A stretch of 64,000 nt of DNA. Origin: Neoscytalidium dimidiatum (lineage: Eukaryota > Ascomycota > Dothideomycetes > Botryosphaeriales > Botryosphaeriaceae). The stretch lies in assembly GCA_037367355.1 (NCBI GenBank), contig CM074697.1, positions 2,480,001-2,544,000 on the forward strand, written 5' to 3'. Below, one piece after another: positions 47,201 to 59,573 of the stretch (the stretch's first letter is position 1; each line of letters begins with the position of its first letter). Under the pieces are notes generated by a model. The model saw nothing but the letters and a program-made list of their open reading frames with translations, ran no database searches and was not told where the DNA came from. The position numbers and the translations under genes were made by a program.

Positions 47201-50200
47201 CATGCCCTTTCCACCCAGAACACCTGCACCCTTGAGCAAGTCCTTGCCCTTGACCTGCATCTTCTCGCGCCCAGCGCTGCTTTGCCCTCCATCTGTCGGG
47301 CTGGACGTGCTCTCATGCGCCGCGGATCCGGAAGCGAGGCCGGCGGCAGTCTGGTTGTTTTTTCGGAAGCCCGTCGCGAAATGCGAAATGGAGGCGTTGT
47401 GCTTGTGTCGCATCAAGCCGCCGCCGCTGCTGCTGTGAGTGCTTTGAATCGGCGGCAACGGCTGCCTGGGAAGACTGGTGAGCTCGGCATGCTCTGGTTT
47501 AGTAGCCAGCGTGGACGCGACCCAGTTGCGGAGGCCCGTGTCCATGCTCGCAAACTGCTCGCGCGCCTGGCCATACTTGGCCAAGCGCTCCTCAGTCGAT
47601 TTGAGCGCAAGGATCTCACGGAACAAGGGAATGCGCGGTTGTTGCTGTGCGGCTGCAGCAGGTGGGTTCTGAACCGGCGTCAAGGACGGCTGCGAGGATG
47701 GGGGATCGACATCCTGCGTCTGTGCTCGCCACGCGTCGGCGTCCAGTGGCTGATTGGGAGCCGCAGGGGCCTCCAGCTCCACAGCGGAGGCCGAAGAGCT
47801 CGATAGCTCTGCCTCTGGGTTGACAATGTGCAGCCCGTCTGAAGTACGTTCTGGCGCGTCGGGCAGCTGCGAAATGGCCTTGGCGACCGACGGGTGGTCC
47901 TCCGACTTCTGCGCTGCCGCCAGGTGTGCGCTGTCAGCTCCCGTAGCGGTGGAAGCCGGCTCTTCGCTGGCCGACGGCGCCTGTGCTCCGGGCGCAGAGG
48001 CCTGAGCGGCGGCATTTCCAGCAGCTTCGTGCCCTTCCCAACTGAACCGATGGGTCAATAAGCCGGGCCGAGAAGAGTTGTCACCTGCAGGAGGCTGCGA
48101 CTCTTCTGGTTTAACCGCGCGAATCGTGTGCTCCGGCACAATGGTTTGAGGCGCCGCGCCGTGGTCCGAGCCGGCGCCCGCCTCCTCTTCACCGCCAGCA
48201 GCCCAATAGTTTTCGTACTCACTCGGCACCACAGAGCTGGCACGGTTCTCCTGCGAGGCTTTGGGCGTATCCTGGGCCGTTGGCTGCGGCGTTAGCGTGC
48301 GATTGACGTCCGGAACACTGCCAACCAGGCTGGGAGTGCTAAGCCGCTTCATGATATCCGCCGTCAGCCTGTCCGTCTCCAAGTCCGACGTGTCGGGGCC
48401 CGGGCTGTAGTCATCTGCAGCTGGCGCTCCTGCGCCGCGAGTCTCCAGCTCCGGCGGTTGGACGGAGGGGCTCCGAGACGACCTCAGCGGCGGAGGTGCT
48501 TTGACGGGAGAATCATCCTCGCGACCCTCCTCTTCGAGGCCAGGCGTCGGTGCGCCGCTGGATGATGCAATGGAGGAAGCAGTTCTGTCGAGCTGCAGTG
48601 GACGCAGGTAGACATCACCAACAGCCCGGTCTTTCTTTTCTTCTTCGATCGTTGGCTTGTCGTCATCATCCGAGGCGATGGAACCTTCCCAGGACTCAGG
48701 TTCCGACTTGGCCGGGCTCCGTTGTCCTGGTGCCACCGCCGACTTGATCGATTCTCCAATGGCAGCCCCGGCCGCAGCAAGAGCTGCCATCGGGTCATGC
48801 ACCGGATCGACAGCATCCTTGTGATCGACCGGCCGCTTAGCGGTTGTTGGAGTTATATCCGTTTCTTCAAGAGCATCGCTATTCTTCGTTGGCGGCGTGC
48901 TCTCGCGCTCTTGCACTGTATCCATGGCGGGCTCTTGCTTTTCCTTGTCCGGAGAGGACTGCCCAACCGTTGTGTACGACTCCCAAGTGCCAGGCAACTT
49001 TGGCCTGAAGCTCTCCTCCCTCTCCGGGTGCGGGCGTGCGCTTGGAGAATCCTTCGTTGGTGATGGTGACCGGGAAAATCTCTTGTTCCCTGAGCCATTG
49101 CTTTTGACGGATGATATTGATTGAGTGGAGTTGCGCCTCGAGTCTACAATATCATTGAACTTTCCTGCAAGATCTCGAACCCTGCCCTTAGTTGGCGATT
49201 CCGCCCTGGAGATGGGCGAGGCGCGCTCGGGCGATGATTCGATAGCGGATTGGCGACGGTGCTCCAGGAAGGATGCTTGAGCCTGTTTCTCCTCCGCACC
49301 CATGTTAGCACTTGTCCGCTTATTACTGCTGGATGGGGATGAGACTAGGTCGGCCTCTCGCGTAGTAAAGTTAGTAGGGCTCGCAGCGTCAAGGGGACTG
49401 ACTCCACTGAGCTCGCCAGACTCTCCGGCGGGCACTGGCTTGGCGGGCTCGATGAAAGGTGACTTGGCGGGGCTCTGGCTTGGGCTTGGTGTTCCCAGCG
49501 GCCGACGTCCTGTTGGCGTGCCGATCCGCGGAATGGAGCTGGTAGAGCCGTCTCTTGAATGCGATGGCGAAGGCTTGCGCTGGACTTCCTGCGGCATGCC
49601 AGATGAGGTGGGCCGAGAAGAGGCGCTCGGCTCTTCGGCAATCGCAGGTGTAGCATTTTCCATGTCCCTCTTCCAAGATGTGGGGTTGGCACCACTGGGA
49701 ACCCGGCTCATGATCGGGCTGATGCCAGCCGTGCTATCAGTATTGCTCCTCGAAACACCGGAGCCTCCGGCTGAGAGCGAATTCGACTTGGAGACAGGCG
49801 TTGGGGGGACAGAGTTGTCGTCGGTGCGTTCGAAAGCATGGCGAACGGCGGTGCGGAAACCATGCGATGGTTGGTGATGCAGCGATGGATCTTCCGTGGG
49901 GCCGAACTCGGGCTGGGGAAGCACTTTGTTAGCCTCTGCAAGATCCTGTGCACTCGAAGACGCTGTAGAGGGTTTCTCCGCAGAATCCCAGAAGTCCGCG
50001 CCAAAAGAGGACACGGGAACAGGGGGCAGTGCTGATATTTGTGGTGCTCCAGGTTGCGAGGGTTTGGTGCTGGTTGGCTCGATCTTTGCAGCATTTTCAG
50101 CCTGAGCGAGGGAGAAGTCAGGTAGATATTCGCTTTTCCTCTCAGCCACGGTCTCGAGCGGCGCCAGATTCTGTGCCCTGCCGCCGTCGTAGTGTTCAAA

Positions 50201-51291
50201 ACTGGGACTACGTCCACGGCCATTGCTTTCGGAGTTCTCTGGCTGTCTGACAACAGGCGACCGCACCTCTTCTTGGGACGGGCGTCCCGTGGAGTCCAGA
50301 CTTGGCCTCTCCGAATCCAGCGAGGCCTTCCTGCGCTCCTCTTCCACACGTTTGTAGATATCGGCCGGGCGAATGAAGGGGAGGGGTTTGTTGGGGTTGC
50401 TGGGGGCACGCTGCCGAGGCGCTGTCGGGGTCGATTGGGCAGTGTCTTCAGACGGGGCTGACTCCGCTGGCGACGCATGGCTGAGGCTGCTCTTCCGAGG
50501 AGGAAAGCGAGTGGGTGCGTCCTGAGGTGCAGTGGGGGTGGAAGTGTTGGAAGACCGCATTTGCAGCGGGGGCGGAAGGGCAGACTCTTGGAAGTCGCGG
50601 CGATGCTGGGGGTCCTGATATGCAGAGGAATCACTCACAACTGACGGGGCCCAGCTAGTGCTGGATACACGGCTCTGCGCAGAGGCGGGTTCCTGGTATG
50701 AGGCTGCGGAAGGCTGCGCGGAAGGGGGCGCTTGGGCGGGCGGACTTGCGTCGACGGCCGGGGCTTTTCCTGCAGCATTGCTTGGTTGTACAGACGTGTC
50801 GATGGGCGGCGGCTGAGCAGGCAGGGTCTGCGCATGGTTGAGCGAAGCGGAGAAGGCTCGCTTCTCTTCGCCATACTCGAAAGACGGATGGCGTTGGTGC
50901 GAGGACGAGGCAGGCGGCTGCACGGGTTCTGTGAAGCTCCGCGTCGCGCCGGATTGTTCTGCGCTCTGGCCGCGCTGCCTCAAACCGGTCGGAGGCTGTG
51001 GGTTCTGCGACGCGTGGGCAGCGACGCCATACTCATCGTCCTCGTCATAGTCTCCCCAATCGTCTCCGTCGTAGGAGAAGGCCTTTGCAGTGACCCATTT
51101 CTTGGTCTTGTTGCGGTTGATGTTTGTCTTGAAGGAGACAGGCTGGCCGCCGGGGAAGGGACTCGGGGGCTTCTGGTCTCTGCGCTCGGGTCAGTGGGAC
51201 TGCAGGGCAGGTTTCATATGGCTGGAGCTATAGGAAAGACTTACAATGGAGAGGTGACGCGGTCCGGGGCGAAGCGGTAAGGCCCCGACAT
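41296..51291 (-). CDS. giant low-complexity, largely disordered fungal protein
   Basis: Exons 51291-51245, 51179-47144 and 46557-41296 join in frame to about 3,114 residues. The N-terminus (SGPYRFAPDRVTSPL, then FPGGQPVSFKT, NRNKTKKWV and SYDGDDWGDYDED) has the conserved look I associate with a Pezizomycotina-specific family of unknown function. RPADIYKRVEEERR near residue 290 is another ordered patch. The rest is rich in Ser, Pro, Gln, Glu and Lys, with KQKQKQKQK, poly-Asp, poly-His/Gln, poly-Ser and poly-Gly runs. There is no membrane segment. The second intron (46558-47143, 586 bp) is unusually long. It was chosen because the last exon has no credible ATG of its own and the AAG|GTAGAT donor and AAGCAG acceptor are both phase 0. 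Alternatively there are two genes, the first ending SKVD at 47135. Function unknown; a scaffold role is a guess. Confidence 0.7.
41641..41670 (+). repeat. GTC trinucleotide tract coding poly-Asp on the minus strand
   Basis: A run of GTC triplets encodes the acidic DDDDDDDED block near the C-terminus of the giant protein. Such coding microsatellites are prone to length change. Confidence 0.8.
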
Positions 51292-52655
51292 GGTGGATTA
51301 TGCGGTGGGTATGGCTAGCAGAGCGGCGGCGGCATTGGGCTTGCTTGAGCGGCGTATGGGTGAAGGGTGCTTGAGCGACAGCGAGGGAGGGATCAGGACG
51401 GCGGCGGGCGATCGCTGTGGCAGTGGCTCGTACTTGTGGGTGGGTGGGTAGTCGCAAGCCGCGGCGGGAGATGCGCGGGTACGAGGCCGTGGAATTAGGT
51501 AGGGCTGTGGGCTGATGACGCTCGGCCCTTGCCCCTGCGAGTATCCAGTGTGGCGGTTGAGGAGCACAGCGGAGGCGCAGGCTGCGATTCAAGGCCAGCA
51601 GAGAGGCCGCCGAGAGTGGGAGGAGGGAATGAGGCGCGACGACAGGCGGGCGTCGAGAGCGATGATGTCTTGGGAGCGGAGGCGGGCGCGGGCGGAATCC
51701 TGGGGGGTAAGCAGGGCAGCAGACAGCAGCCAGCGCAAGCGCAGGGCAACAAGGTGCAGGCGAGCACGTAGCGTAGCGTAGCACTCGAGGTAGTTGACGC
51801 AGCGCGGAGAGGCTGAGCTAGGGGGCGGTTGGGCGTGTAATTATCCCGCCAGCCAATCAGCAGCCCCACAAGTTCCGGGATCTTGCAGCAGCAGCAGCCG
51901 ATTTACAGCGTCAGCACTGCCGGCTCGTGAGCACGACACACACCCAGAAGACAGCCTCGAATGCCGACATGAGGACCGGAACGCAGTTCTCATGTAGTGC
52001 TACATTGCCTACAAGTCGCTGCTATTCATTGATTCTCCCAGTGCGCGCCTGATTGACGGGACGAACGAATACAGGCGCAGCGCCGTGGCGCCGGCGATAG
52101 GCGGCGTATTGATTTCGGTGGAATGTTACGGGGCGGTAATCGGTTACGGCATCGCACCCGCCACGCGTTGACGTCTTCGTCCTCACCCCTGGTGGGCGGC
52201 ACTAGGCAGGGCAGCCGGCTGTGGCACGGCGCGTTTTGGGCTGGGGGCCACCTTGCGCTCTAGGCGCCGTCCGTCCTCGTCTCCCTGCCTCTCAACCACC
52301 TGTCTCCGTCCGTCTGTGCCTTTGTCCTTGCAGCCACGCTTCAATCTCCAGCTCTCTCCCCAATTCCAGCCAACACCCGCCGCCCATCCTCGACTCGTGC
52401 CCGCCGCCCGCCCTCTCGCCCATGTCCTCACCCCGCGCATAGCCTCTACACGCCGTCCCGTCCTCCCGCTGCGCTTTTGACTGCGCCCCGCCCCGGCCTT
52501 GGGCCTTCCGTGCGCGCTGAAATTGCGGTCCCCAGCGCAATCTCGCCCTCGACCACCGCCCGCTCGAGCTGCTTTTCTCTCCTCCGCCGTCCACTGACCA
52601 CCTTCTCCGCCCTCGCTCGCATCCGCCCGTACCCGCACCCGCACTCTCGCCCGCC
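51292..52655. promoter_or_regulatory. divergent promoter region of the giant protein and SED5 genes
   Basis: 1,364 bp separating two divergent start codons. It holds CT-rich stretches before the SED5 start, consistent with a 5' leader. Overlapping frames have no motifs. Confidence 0.5.
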
Positions 52656-53773
52656 ATGGCTGCCGCGTCGATCCAGGACCGCACTCCCGAGTTCCGGAGT
52701 ATTCTGCAGCAGGCCCAGCGCCGCGTGCAGAGCAACAAGGCCAGCGCCCAGCGCCAGTCGCTGCTGTCGCAATCCCAGAAGCAGCAGGCCCAATCGCCAC
52801 ACCGCCAACGCAGCGAGTTCGCCCGCAAGGCAGCAGAGATTGGCCGCGGCATCTCGGGCGCCATGGCCAAGCTGGAGCGCCTCGCCCAGCTGGCCCGCCG
52901 CAAGAGCCTCTTCGACGACCGTCCCATCGAGATCGCCGAGCTCACCTACGTCATCAAGCAGGACCTGGCACAGCTCAACACCTCCATCAAGCAGCTGCAG
53001 CAGCTCTCCGCCGCCCAGCACCCCCAGAACCAGAAGGACCAGGAGGGAGAACACAACAAGAACGTGCTGCTGCTGCTCCAGGGCCGCGTCGCCGACGTTG
53101 GCCTCTCGTTCAAGGAAGTGCTCGAGCTGCGCACCAAGAACATCCAGGCCTCCAAATCGCGCACCGAAAACTTTGTGTCTTCCGTCTCCTCGCAGGCCCA
53201 GCAGTCCAGCCTCGACCCCGGCCGCACCGACTCGCCTCTCTACCAGACGCCCTCGCGCGGCCGCAGCCCCAAGCCTGGTTTCCAGAACACGAATGCCGCC
53301 CAGCAGGACCTTCTCACACTGGAACCAAACGGTTCCGGCTCATCAGCCCTCATGGGCGGCAGAGGTGGCGGAGGGATATCGGACCAACAGTTGTTGCTCA
53401 TGGAAGAGGCCCAGCCCACCAACACATACATCAACCAGCGTGGAGAGGCCATCGAAGCCATTGAGCGCACCATTTCGGAGCTCGGCGGTATCTTTGGTCA
53501 ATTGGCGCAGATGGTGTCGGAACAGAGCGAAATGATCCAGCGCATTGATGCCAACACCGAGGACGTCGTCGACAACGTACAGGGTGCCCAGCGCGAGCTC
53601 ATGAAATACTGGAATCGCGTGAGCGGAAACAGATGGCTGGTCGCCAAGATGTTCGGTGTGCTCATGATTTGTGAGTCTTCCCGCCGCCTTTCCATCCTCG
53701 CTTTGAAGTAAGATTTCACGTGTACTGACTTTCCTGCGCAGTCTTCCTTCTTTGGGTCCTTATCGCTGGCTGA
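52656..53773 (+). CDS. sed5: syntaxin Sed5 (Golgi Qa-SNARE)
   Basis: Exons 52656-53670 and 53742-53773 (71-bp intron splitting the membrane anchor) give 348 residues. Sed5/syntaxin 5 is the Qa-SNARE for ER-to-Golgi and intra-Golgi fusion. The N-terminal peptide DRTPEF at residues 8-13 is the Sly1-binding motif. A three-helix regulatory domain follows, then a poorly ordered linker and the SNARE helix (EAIERTISELGGIFGQLAQMV) with the zero-layer Gln in VSEQSEMI. The tail anchor is MFGVLMIFFLLWVLIAG and ends the protein, as expected for a tail-anchored SNARE. The start codon context (GCCATGG) is strong. Housekeeping; full length. Confidence 0.97.
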
Positions 53774-55249
53774 TAGACCGTATACCAAATTTCTTCAGTA
53801 TCGACGGCGTTGGCGTCACGACGGCACGGTGGTTCTGGATATGAATGTTTGCGCAGCGAGTGTGATATTAAGATAGATGGAGGGACGCAAGCGAGTGCGT
53901 CCACATGTACAGATGGCTTCGTTTCCCAGCGGGCACTGTATCAGTACCCCCCCCTTTTTTTTTTCGCTTCTACCATATGTGCTTTCGCGGCCGTGGGCAC
54001 GTAGAACCTTTGTAATCGACTCTCGACAGCATCGTGCGCTGGCCGCTCGCCTCTTTTGTGTCGATAGAACCCTGCCGGAAGCAGCAGTTTTCCTTTGTTC
54101 GAAAGATCTATGTACCTACCGAACAGCAATGTCTAATCACGTCACCTCTGCAATCCAAAATGTATTGATGAAGGTGCTCGAAACGTGAAGGATGTTGGAA
54201 GAGAACTTCGATGTACGCCCTTCTCGGTCAATTCAAAATTCAACAAGCATTGGATGACTTGCTCGTCCTCAGAATAGCGAAATTTTGGACCAAAGTTAAT
54301 TTCACATTGCAGGATCTGAAAATTTTAGCTTCGAAACGTGAGCCTAACCCCTTGGCCTTTCTCATGATAGGAGAACCCAAATATGCTACATAAATATAGT
54401 ATCAATGTGTAGGTCCTTTTCAAAGAAGGAACTAGGCTGACTTATGACCACAACAGAGTGTCAACTCAGGTGAAATGGGAACAAGGGCCAGCGAAGCTCT
54501 GAAGCATTAGGGACTTTCGGAGTCGACGAGGGAAGGTAGTAAGCTTACTGATTCTTATGTTTAGCAAGAAAGAATACTTTTAAACATATAGAACACCTAC
54601 GAATAGTAGAAGGCTCTATCATATACGATATACGAGAAGAGGCCAGAAATCGACAAGCTCAAATTCCAGTAGTATCACACGAATGCAGTCTCGTAACATA
54701 TTGATGGCCCTCTCCAAAGCTCTCATCCACCTTCATCATTCCAGATCCTCATCCAGGCTCTGTAAAATTCGTAGGAAATCCATATATCTTTCCTTCCAAG
54801 ATTGGAAAAAGAAAAGGAAATCATAAACACAGATAACGAAGAGCCCCGAGTTCGTATAACTCGCCTTGAATTTATCGATCACTTGTGTTAATAAAACAAT
54901 GGCAGTGAAAGTCAAGAGTTTCTACCTTCCGGTGGTCATACTAGGCATCACGGGATGGGCCGAAGCGGAATGATGTGTGATAACTGCAGGGCCATACAAT
55001 TTTACTACCGCATTCTAGTACATTACTCGGGACGAAATATGCTCACCAGCTGGCAGGACGGTGAGCAAGGCTCTTCTTGGCGAGGAAGATCAGGTCTATC
55101 GCGCCTGTTGCTTGAACGTCAAACATGAATGGCTCCGTAACGGTCGATGTATCTTAACGTAGACTGCAAACCCGGCCGGTGAGCATGCAGCTGATTATCG
55201 TGAAGCTCCTACTCTACATCGACCTTGCTGGACAACAACGAAAGCATAC
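53774..55249. other. intergenic
   Basis: About 1.5 kb of AT-rich sequence between the 3' ends of SED5 and the minus-strand P450. No gene recognised. Confidence 0.5.
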
Positions 55250-55507
55250 CTACCCACGCTTCCTCTCCGTAAACACCATGTGCAGCGGCTGATTCGTCAC
55301 CGTAAACGTGTCCAGCGGGTGTCTCTCAAACTCGACCCCATCCTCGCCCGGCGCGAACGCGATATCGAACCTCAGCGCGATCCGCGCGAGCAGGACCCGC
55401 AGCTCCAAGTACGCCAGCGTCTTGCCCGGACACGAGAAGATACCTGCCAAACATGAAACAAATAAAAAAAGGTCAGCCACATTTCCACACACACATACAC
55501 ACACACA

Positions 55508-55545
<38 letters not shown>

Positions 55546-57439
55546 TCAACGATAGAGAGGGGTTTAGAAAGAAAGAAGCAAAAGAGGGAAGGTAAAAAGA
55601 GAAAAAAAAAAAAAACTCACCCTTACTAAACGGCAAAAACGGCACCTCCTCGCCCCTCGTATCCAGCCCGCCCTCCCCGCCCTCCTCCCACCTCTCCGGC
55701 CGCCACTCCAGCGCGTCCGCGCCCCAGTACCGCGCGTCGCGCTGGACGGCCCACGTCGGCACGCTGACCAGCGTCCCGCCCGGCACGAACACGCCGTCGA
55801 CGGTGACGCCCTCGGGCGGCGTCTCGCGCTGCAGGCCCTGCCCGACGGACGGCTTGAGGCGCATCGTCTCGTTGATGATGCGGTCGAGAAGGGGGCCGGC
55901 GGCGGAGGCGCGGACGGCGTCGTGGGTGAGCGGCGTGGTGTTGGCGGCGGCGTCGTCGTCGTCGTCGTCAGCGGGGAAGGCGGCGGTGAGGGTGCGTTGA
56001 AGACGGGTGTAGACGTGCGGGTGCGTGGTGAGGTAGTAGAGGGCGTTGACGGCGACGGAGGTGGTGGTGTCGCTGGCAGGGCAGAGTAAGCAACATGTTG
56101 GGGAGGAGGATGGGTGGGGTTCGGGGACGTACGAGCCGGCGATGATGAGCAGGATCGAGTCTTGCAGCAGGGATTGCTGCGTCTGCCGGTCGGACGCGGC
56201 CTCACCTTCGAGAAAGTCCTTCAGCAGGTACGAGGATGCGTCTTGGGGAACGGTGCCGCGTTGCCATTTCTGCGGGATGCCTTGGTGTCAGCGGGCATGT
56301 GGGTGGTGGGTAGGAAGGATTGAAGTGATACCGCTTGCTTGTCCCTCATAGCGCCGCGGCACCACTCGTGCATGACGCCCCAGTCGCCTGAGATGCCGGC
56401 CTGGGTCATCATGCGGAGTGCCCACGGGATGGTGCCGAAGATGCCGAGCATCTTCATGCCGTCATGAAGCTTGCTGATCGAAGTCTCGATACCGTTGGCG
56501 GCGACCTTGCCGTCCGCGTTCTTCATCATGTTGTAGTCCTTAGAGAAGATCACATCGCCCATGACGTCGAAGGAAAAGTAGCTCATCCAATCCGTCACGT
56601 TGACCGGCTTGCCCTCACGCTGGCTGAAATTGTCGAGAAGAGTCGTGACCTTATTCTGGACGCGGGGCTCATAACTGTTCAGTGCTGTCGTTTGGAATAG
56701 TCAGATTAGGTGATGACCTGGTGCAGTGGCTGGCCAGAAAGAGAAAGTACCTTTTGTGCTGAAACCTTGGTCGAAGATTCTGCGGCGCTTGTTGTGCTTC
56801 TGAAAGTTGATTATGTTGAACAAGCTGGTATCGTCGTCCTCGAATTCATTGTGCCGGTAGTAAGCACCCTTGCTGAGAGGTGATTTACCACTGTAGAATA
56901 GCGGAATGGCAGAAGCGCGTAGAATTGATATCTCTCGGGGACCTAGGACGAAATGTTAGCACTTCAAGATGAGAGCATCCTCCACGAAAGCGGGGTTTAC
57001 CAGTGCGAACAAAATCCCCATACTTCTTGTGCAACTTCTCAGTCTCAACCATGAGTTGCATGTTCTTGGATTCGAGGTACATCTGGTAAAACTTGGTGAG
57101 GCGCGCCTGCCACGGTCCAGGGAACTTTCTCAACGGAGAGAGGAAAAGTCTCCGAATGGCGATGCTGCTGTAAAGACCAGCAAGCACGGCGAACGCGAGA
57201 GGTAAAACTTGGCGGATGGCCGTCCAAACATCATTCCCAAGGTAAAATGTGGACGCGGCAACAGAGGAATAGAAGAGTAAGTTGAACCCTCCAATTAGAC
57301 GCCATGCAAAGTCATCAAGCTTGTAGTTTTGGGAAAGGACATGCAAAGTAACACCGAGGCCTGCTGCGGCAACTCCAGAAAAGGATCGCGGGGAAGATCC
57401 CTCGTCGGGGACAGTAAATGTCCCGGTTGTCGCATTCAT
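55250..57439 (-). CDS. cytochrome P450 with extended N-terminal membrane region
   Basis: Exons 57439-57001, 56942-56751, 56684-56332, 56269-56133, 56072-55621 and 55443-55250 give 588 residues, longer than the usual 500. The extra length is an N-terminal region with about three hydrophobic stretches (residues 20-95) before KFPGPWQARL. Core motifs are the I-helix AGSDTT at 372-377, ExxR E442/R445, RPERW, and the haem loop FSKGIFSCPG with Cys529. The usual Arg two residues before the haem Cys is Phe. The pattern recalls CYP67-like fungal P450s with long N-termini. The ATG at 57439 is the first one in frame. The last intron (55444-55620, 177 bp) contains the CA microsatellite, is a multiple of three and has no stop. 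Substrate unknown. Confidence 0.93.
55486..55543 (+). repeat. CA dinucleotide microsatellite inside a P450 intron
   Basis: About 58 bp of CA repeats with two T interruptions, inside the last intron of the P450 gene (TG repeats on the coding strand). Confidence 0.95.
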
Positions 57440-58703
57440 GATGCAGAGAAGCGGAAACGAATAGAGATGAGGATGACCGGGTGCGGTTGCTTCAAGGTTC
57501 AAATATTAATTGTTCTCGGCCCCCCATGACCAGGGTGATAGGACGGAGACGGGAAAGGCTAATGGTGGGGAATAAATGCATAGTTGAGGGGCTATTCTGC
57601 CGTTCGGAGCGCTAGTGACGCAGGACAACAATTAGCTCGATACAGCCAACTGGCACCAATAGTAACGTCAGATCAAGGTTACCACCAACATTGCTGTCAG
57701 CGCTTGCGTTATAACCGGTGGGCGGAGCGGGAAAATCGCAGTTTCAGCATTGGCGTTGCTGAGAGGCTTGATATCGTTGCAAACGCACAGATTGTTTGCT
57801 GGCGCAGTGTGCAAGCGCTGGGAGGTTGAGCAGGAAGTTGGGACATAAGCACTAAGCTCGACCCGCACAGATTACACCTCTCAATCTGGAACCCAACGAC
57901 CAATCAACTCATAGCCACGATAGGATGCTTACGACATCTTAGCCCTGATAGACTGAACCACAGACCCGGGGTGACAGCGTGCGGCACCTTAAAGCTCCTT
58001 GGGATGCGTGCCTGGAGTTTCTGAAGTCTGGTAATAGATTGAGATATTCGCAAGTATGCGGTCTTGACGGGCTGTAATACGGAGAACAGGATCAGAGTGA
58101 TCGCGTCCTTAAAACAGGTTCGTGGGTGGTTCTCCACTTAACGCAACTGCCAAAATGATAAGTCCAAAAGGCTATCGGCTGATTCAACCTTACTGTCCAG
58201 GTCAGCATCCACCAAGTCTGGAACTTATCCCGAGCCAAAGGCAGATGTTTGATGTTCGAGCCAGCTATTCTGAGGTCTCTCACGACTGGTAAAACGGGAC
58301 GGCGACAATATCCGACTATTTGACTATACACTGCTCATGAAGCCGCTTTCGAGTCCATGATCATTTGTGGAGGAGCGTTCAAGCAAAGCTAATCAAAGGT
58401 TTCAATGGGCTAGTTTGGTAAACTTGGATGGTGAGCACGCTGATCGTAGGATTGGGTGGTGAGGCGTGAGCCATTGATGCGGAGCTTACCCCTCTATTTC
58501 CCAATGTGGAATTTGCTCTACCATACTTTCGGGACAGTCTCTCAAGGGGGGATAGTAGGGAAGTCATACAGCACAGGTTTCGTTTCAGAGGGGCGTCTTC
58601 TTTGGGCTTAACACACCGTCTTAACGACTTTCTCAAACGCCATCTGCCGACCCGGCAGACCTCTACAAGAACAAGAACTGTTACATACCTCGCGTGCAAA
58701 CAA
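57440..58703. other. intergenic
   Basis: Promoter of the minus-strand P450 and 3' flank of the F-box-like gene. The 150-codon minus-strand frame at 58379-58831 shows no motif and overlaps the end of that gene. Nothing else seen. Confidence 0.45.
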
Positions 58704-59573
58704 TCATCTAGCAATCGGTCGTGACTCAGCGCTCCGCCGCACAAGGCCTTCGTCCTTCTCCTTCGACACGTTCGGATGAACAGGCGCCGGCGTCTCCCAC
58801 GAGCAGACGTACTCGAAGCCGGGGTCATCACGGGGCCGCAGCCACTCCTCGGACAGCCTGATGAAGTCCATCGAGTCGTCGGCGGAGCTCGACCACGAGC
58901 ACAGCGGGCTCCCGGACCAGCGCACGACGGCGGCCTTCCGCACCAGCTCGCGCAGCTCCTCGGCGTAGGGGGTGTCGCACACGCTGGCGGGATGGATCCA
59001 GAAGTTCTTGCCGGCCTTGTTCTTGGCGGAGCGCGGGAAGTGGAGGCACGGCTCGCGCTCGTCGTCGTGGGCGTGGTTCCAGGGCGCCTGCACGGCGCGC
59101 AGGGCCAGCTCGACGGCCAGCTTCAGCCGCGGCGTGCACTCGGCGGCCAGCAGCGGCAGGGCGCGCTTCAGGGCGTCGCCGTCGACGAAGCCGCGGCCGG
59201 TCGGGCGGGCGAAGACGACGTCGGCGTGGCGCAGCTGCGGGCGGCCCTGGGCGCCGACGAAGCGCAGCAGGGAGAGCAGGCCGCCGGCGTTGTCGAGCGT
59301 GAAGCGGTTGGCCGAGGCGAAGACGGCCAGGGCCTCGTCGTGCAGGTGCCGCGACACCAGCAGCAGCGCCGCCAGCGTCTTCAGCCGGCCGCTCTTGACG
59401 CGCTCGTCGTTGACGTGCACGCCTTGCGGGTCGCGCAGCGCGTCTATCAGGATCAGTTGGCGCAGCTCGGCGGGGAGGTCCAGCAGGCGGGCACGGCGTG
59501 ATGGCGGGTGCCTGGGGCGCGAGCGGGAGGAGGCTGATGTCGGCCGTGAGCTCGGACTCGGCGGAGAGGGCAT
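58704..59573 (-). CDS. F-box/2EXR-like protein, function unknown
   Basis: A single exon of 289 residues from the ATG at 59573. The open frame extends upstream only through a GTG at 59681, which I do not use. A short Ser/Pro/Arg-rich leader precedes LLDLPAELRQLILIDAL, the LPxELR-type helix that begins fungal F-box-like and 2EXR domains. LLLVSRHLHDEALAVFASANRFTL matches the second helix pair of these families. Members often form substrate adaptors or occur in large lineage-specific families. No repeat domain follows. Highly GC-rich codons. Confidence 0.75.
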   Translation of the reverse strand: MPSPPSPSSRPTSASSRSRPRHPPSRRARLLDLPAELRQLILIDALRDPQGVHVNDERVKSGRLKTLAALLLVSRHLHDEALAVFASANRFTLDNAGGLLSLLRFVGAQGRPQLRHADVVFARPTGRGFVDGDALKRALPLLAAECTPRLKLAVELALRAVQAPWNHAHDDEREPCLHFPRSAKNKAGKNFWIHPASVCDTPYAEELRELVRKAAVVRWSGSPLCSWSSSADDSMDFIRLSEEWLRPRDDPGFEYVCSWETPAPVHPNVSKEKDEGLVRRSAESRPIAR

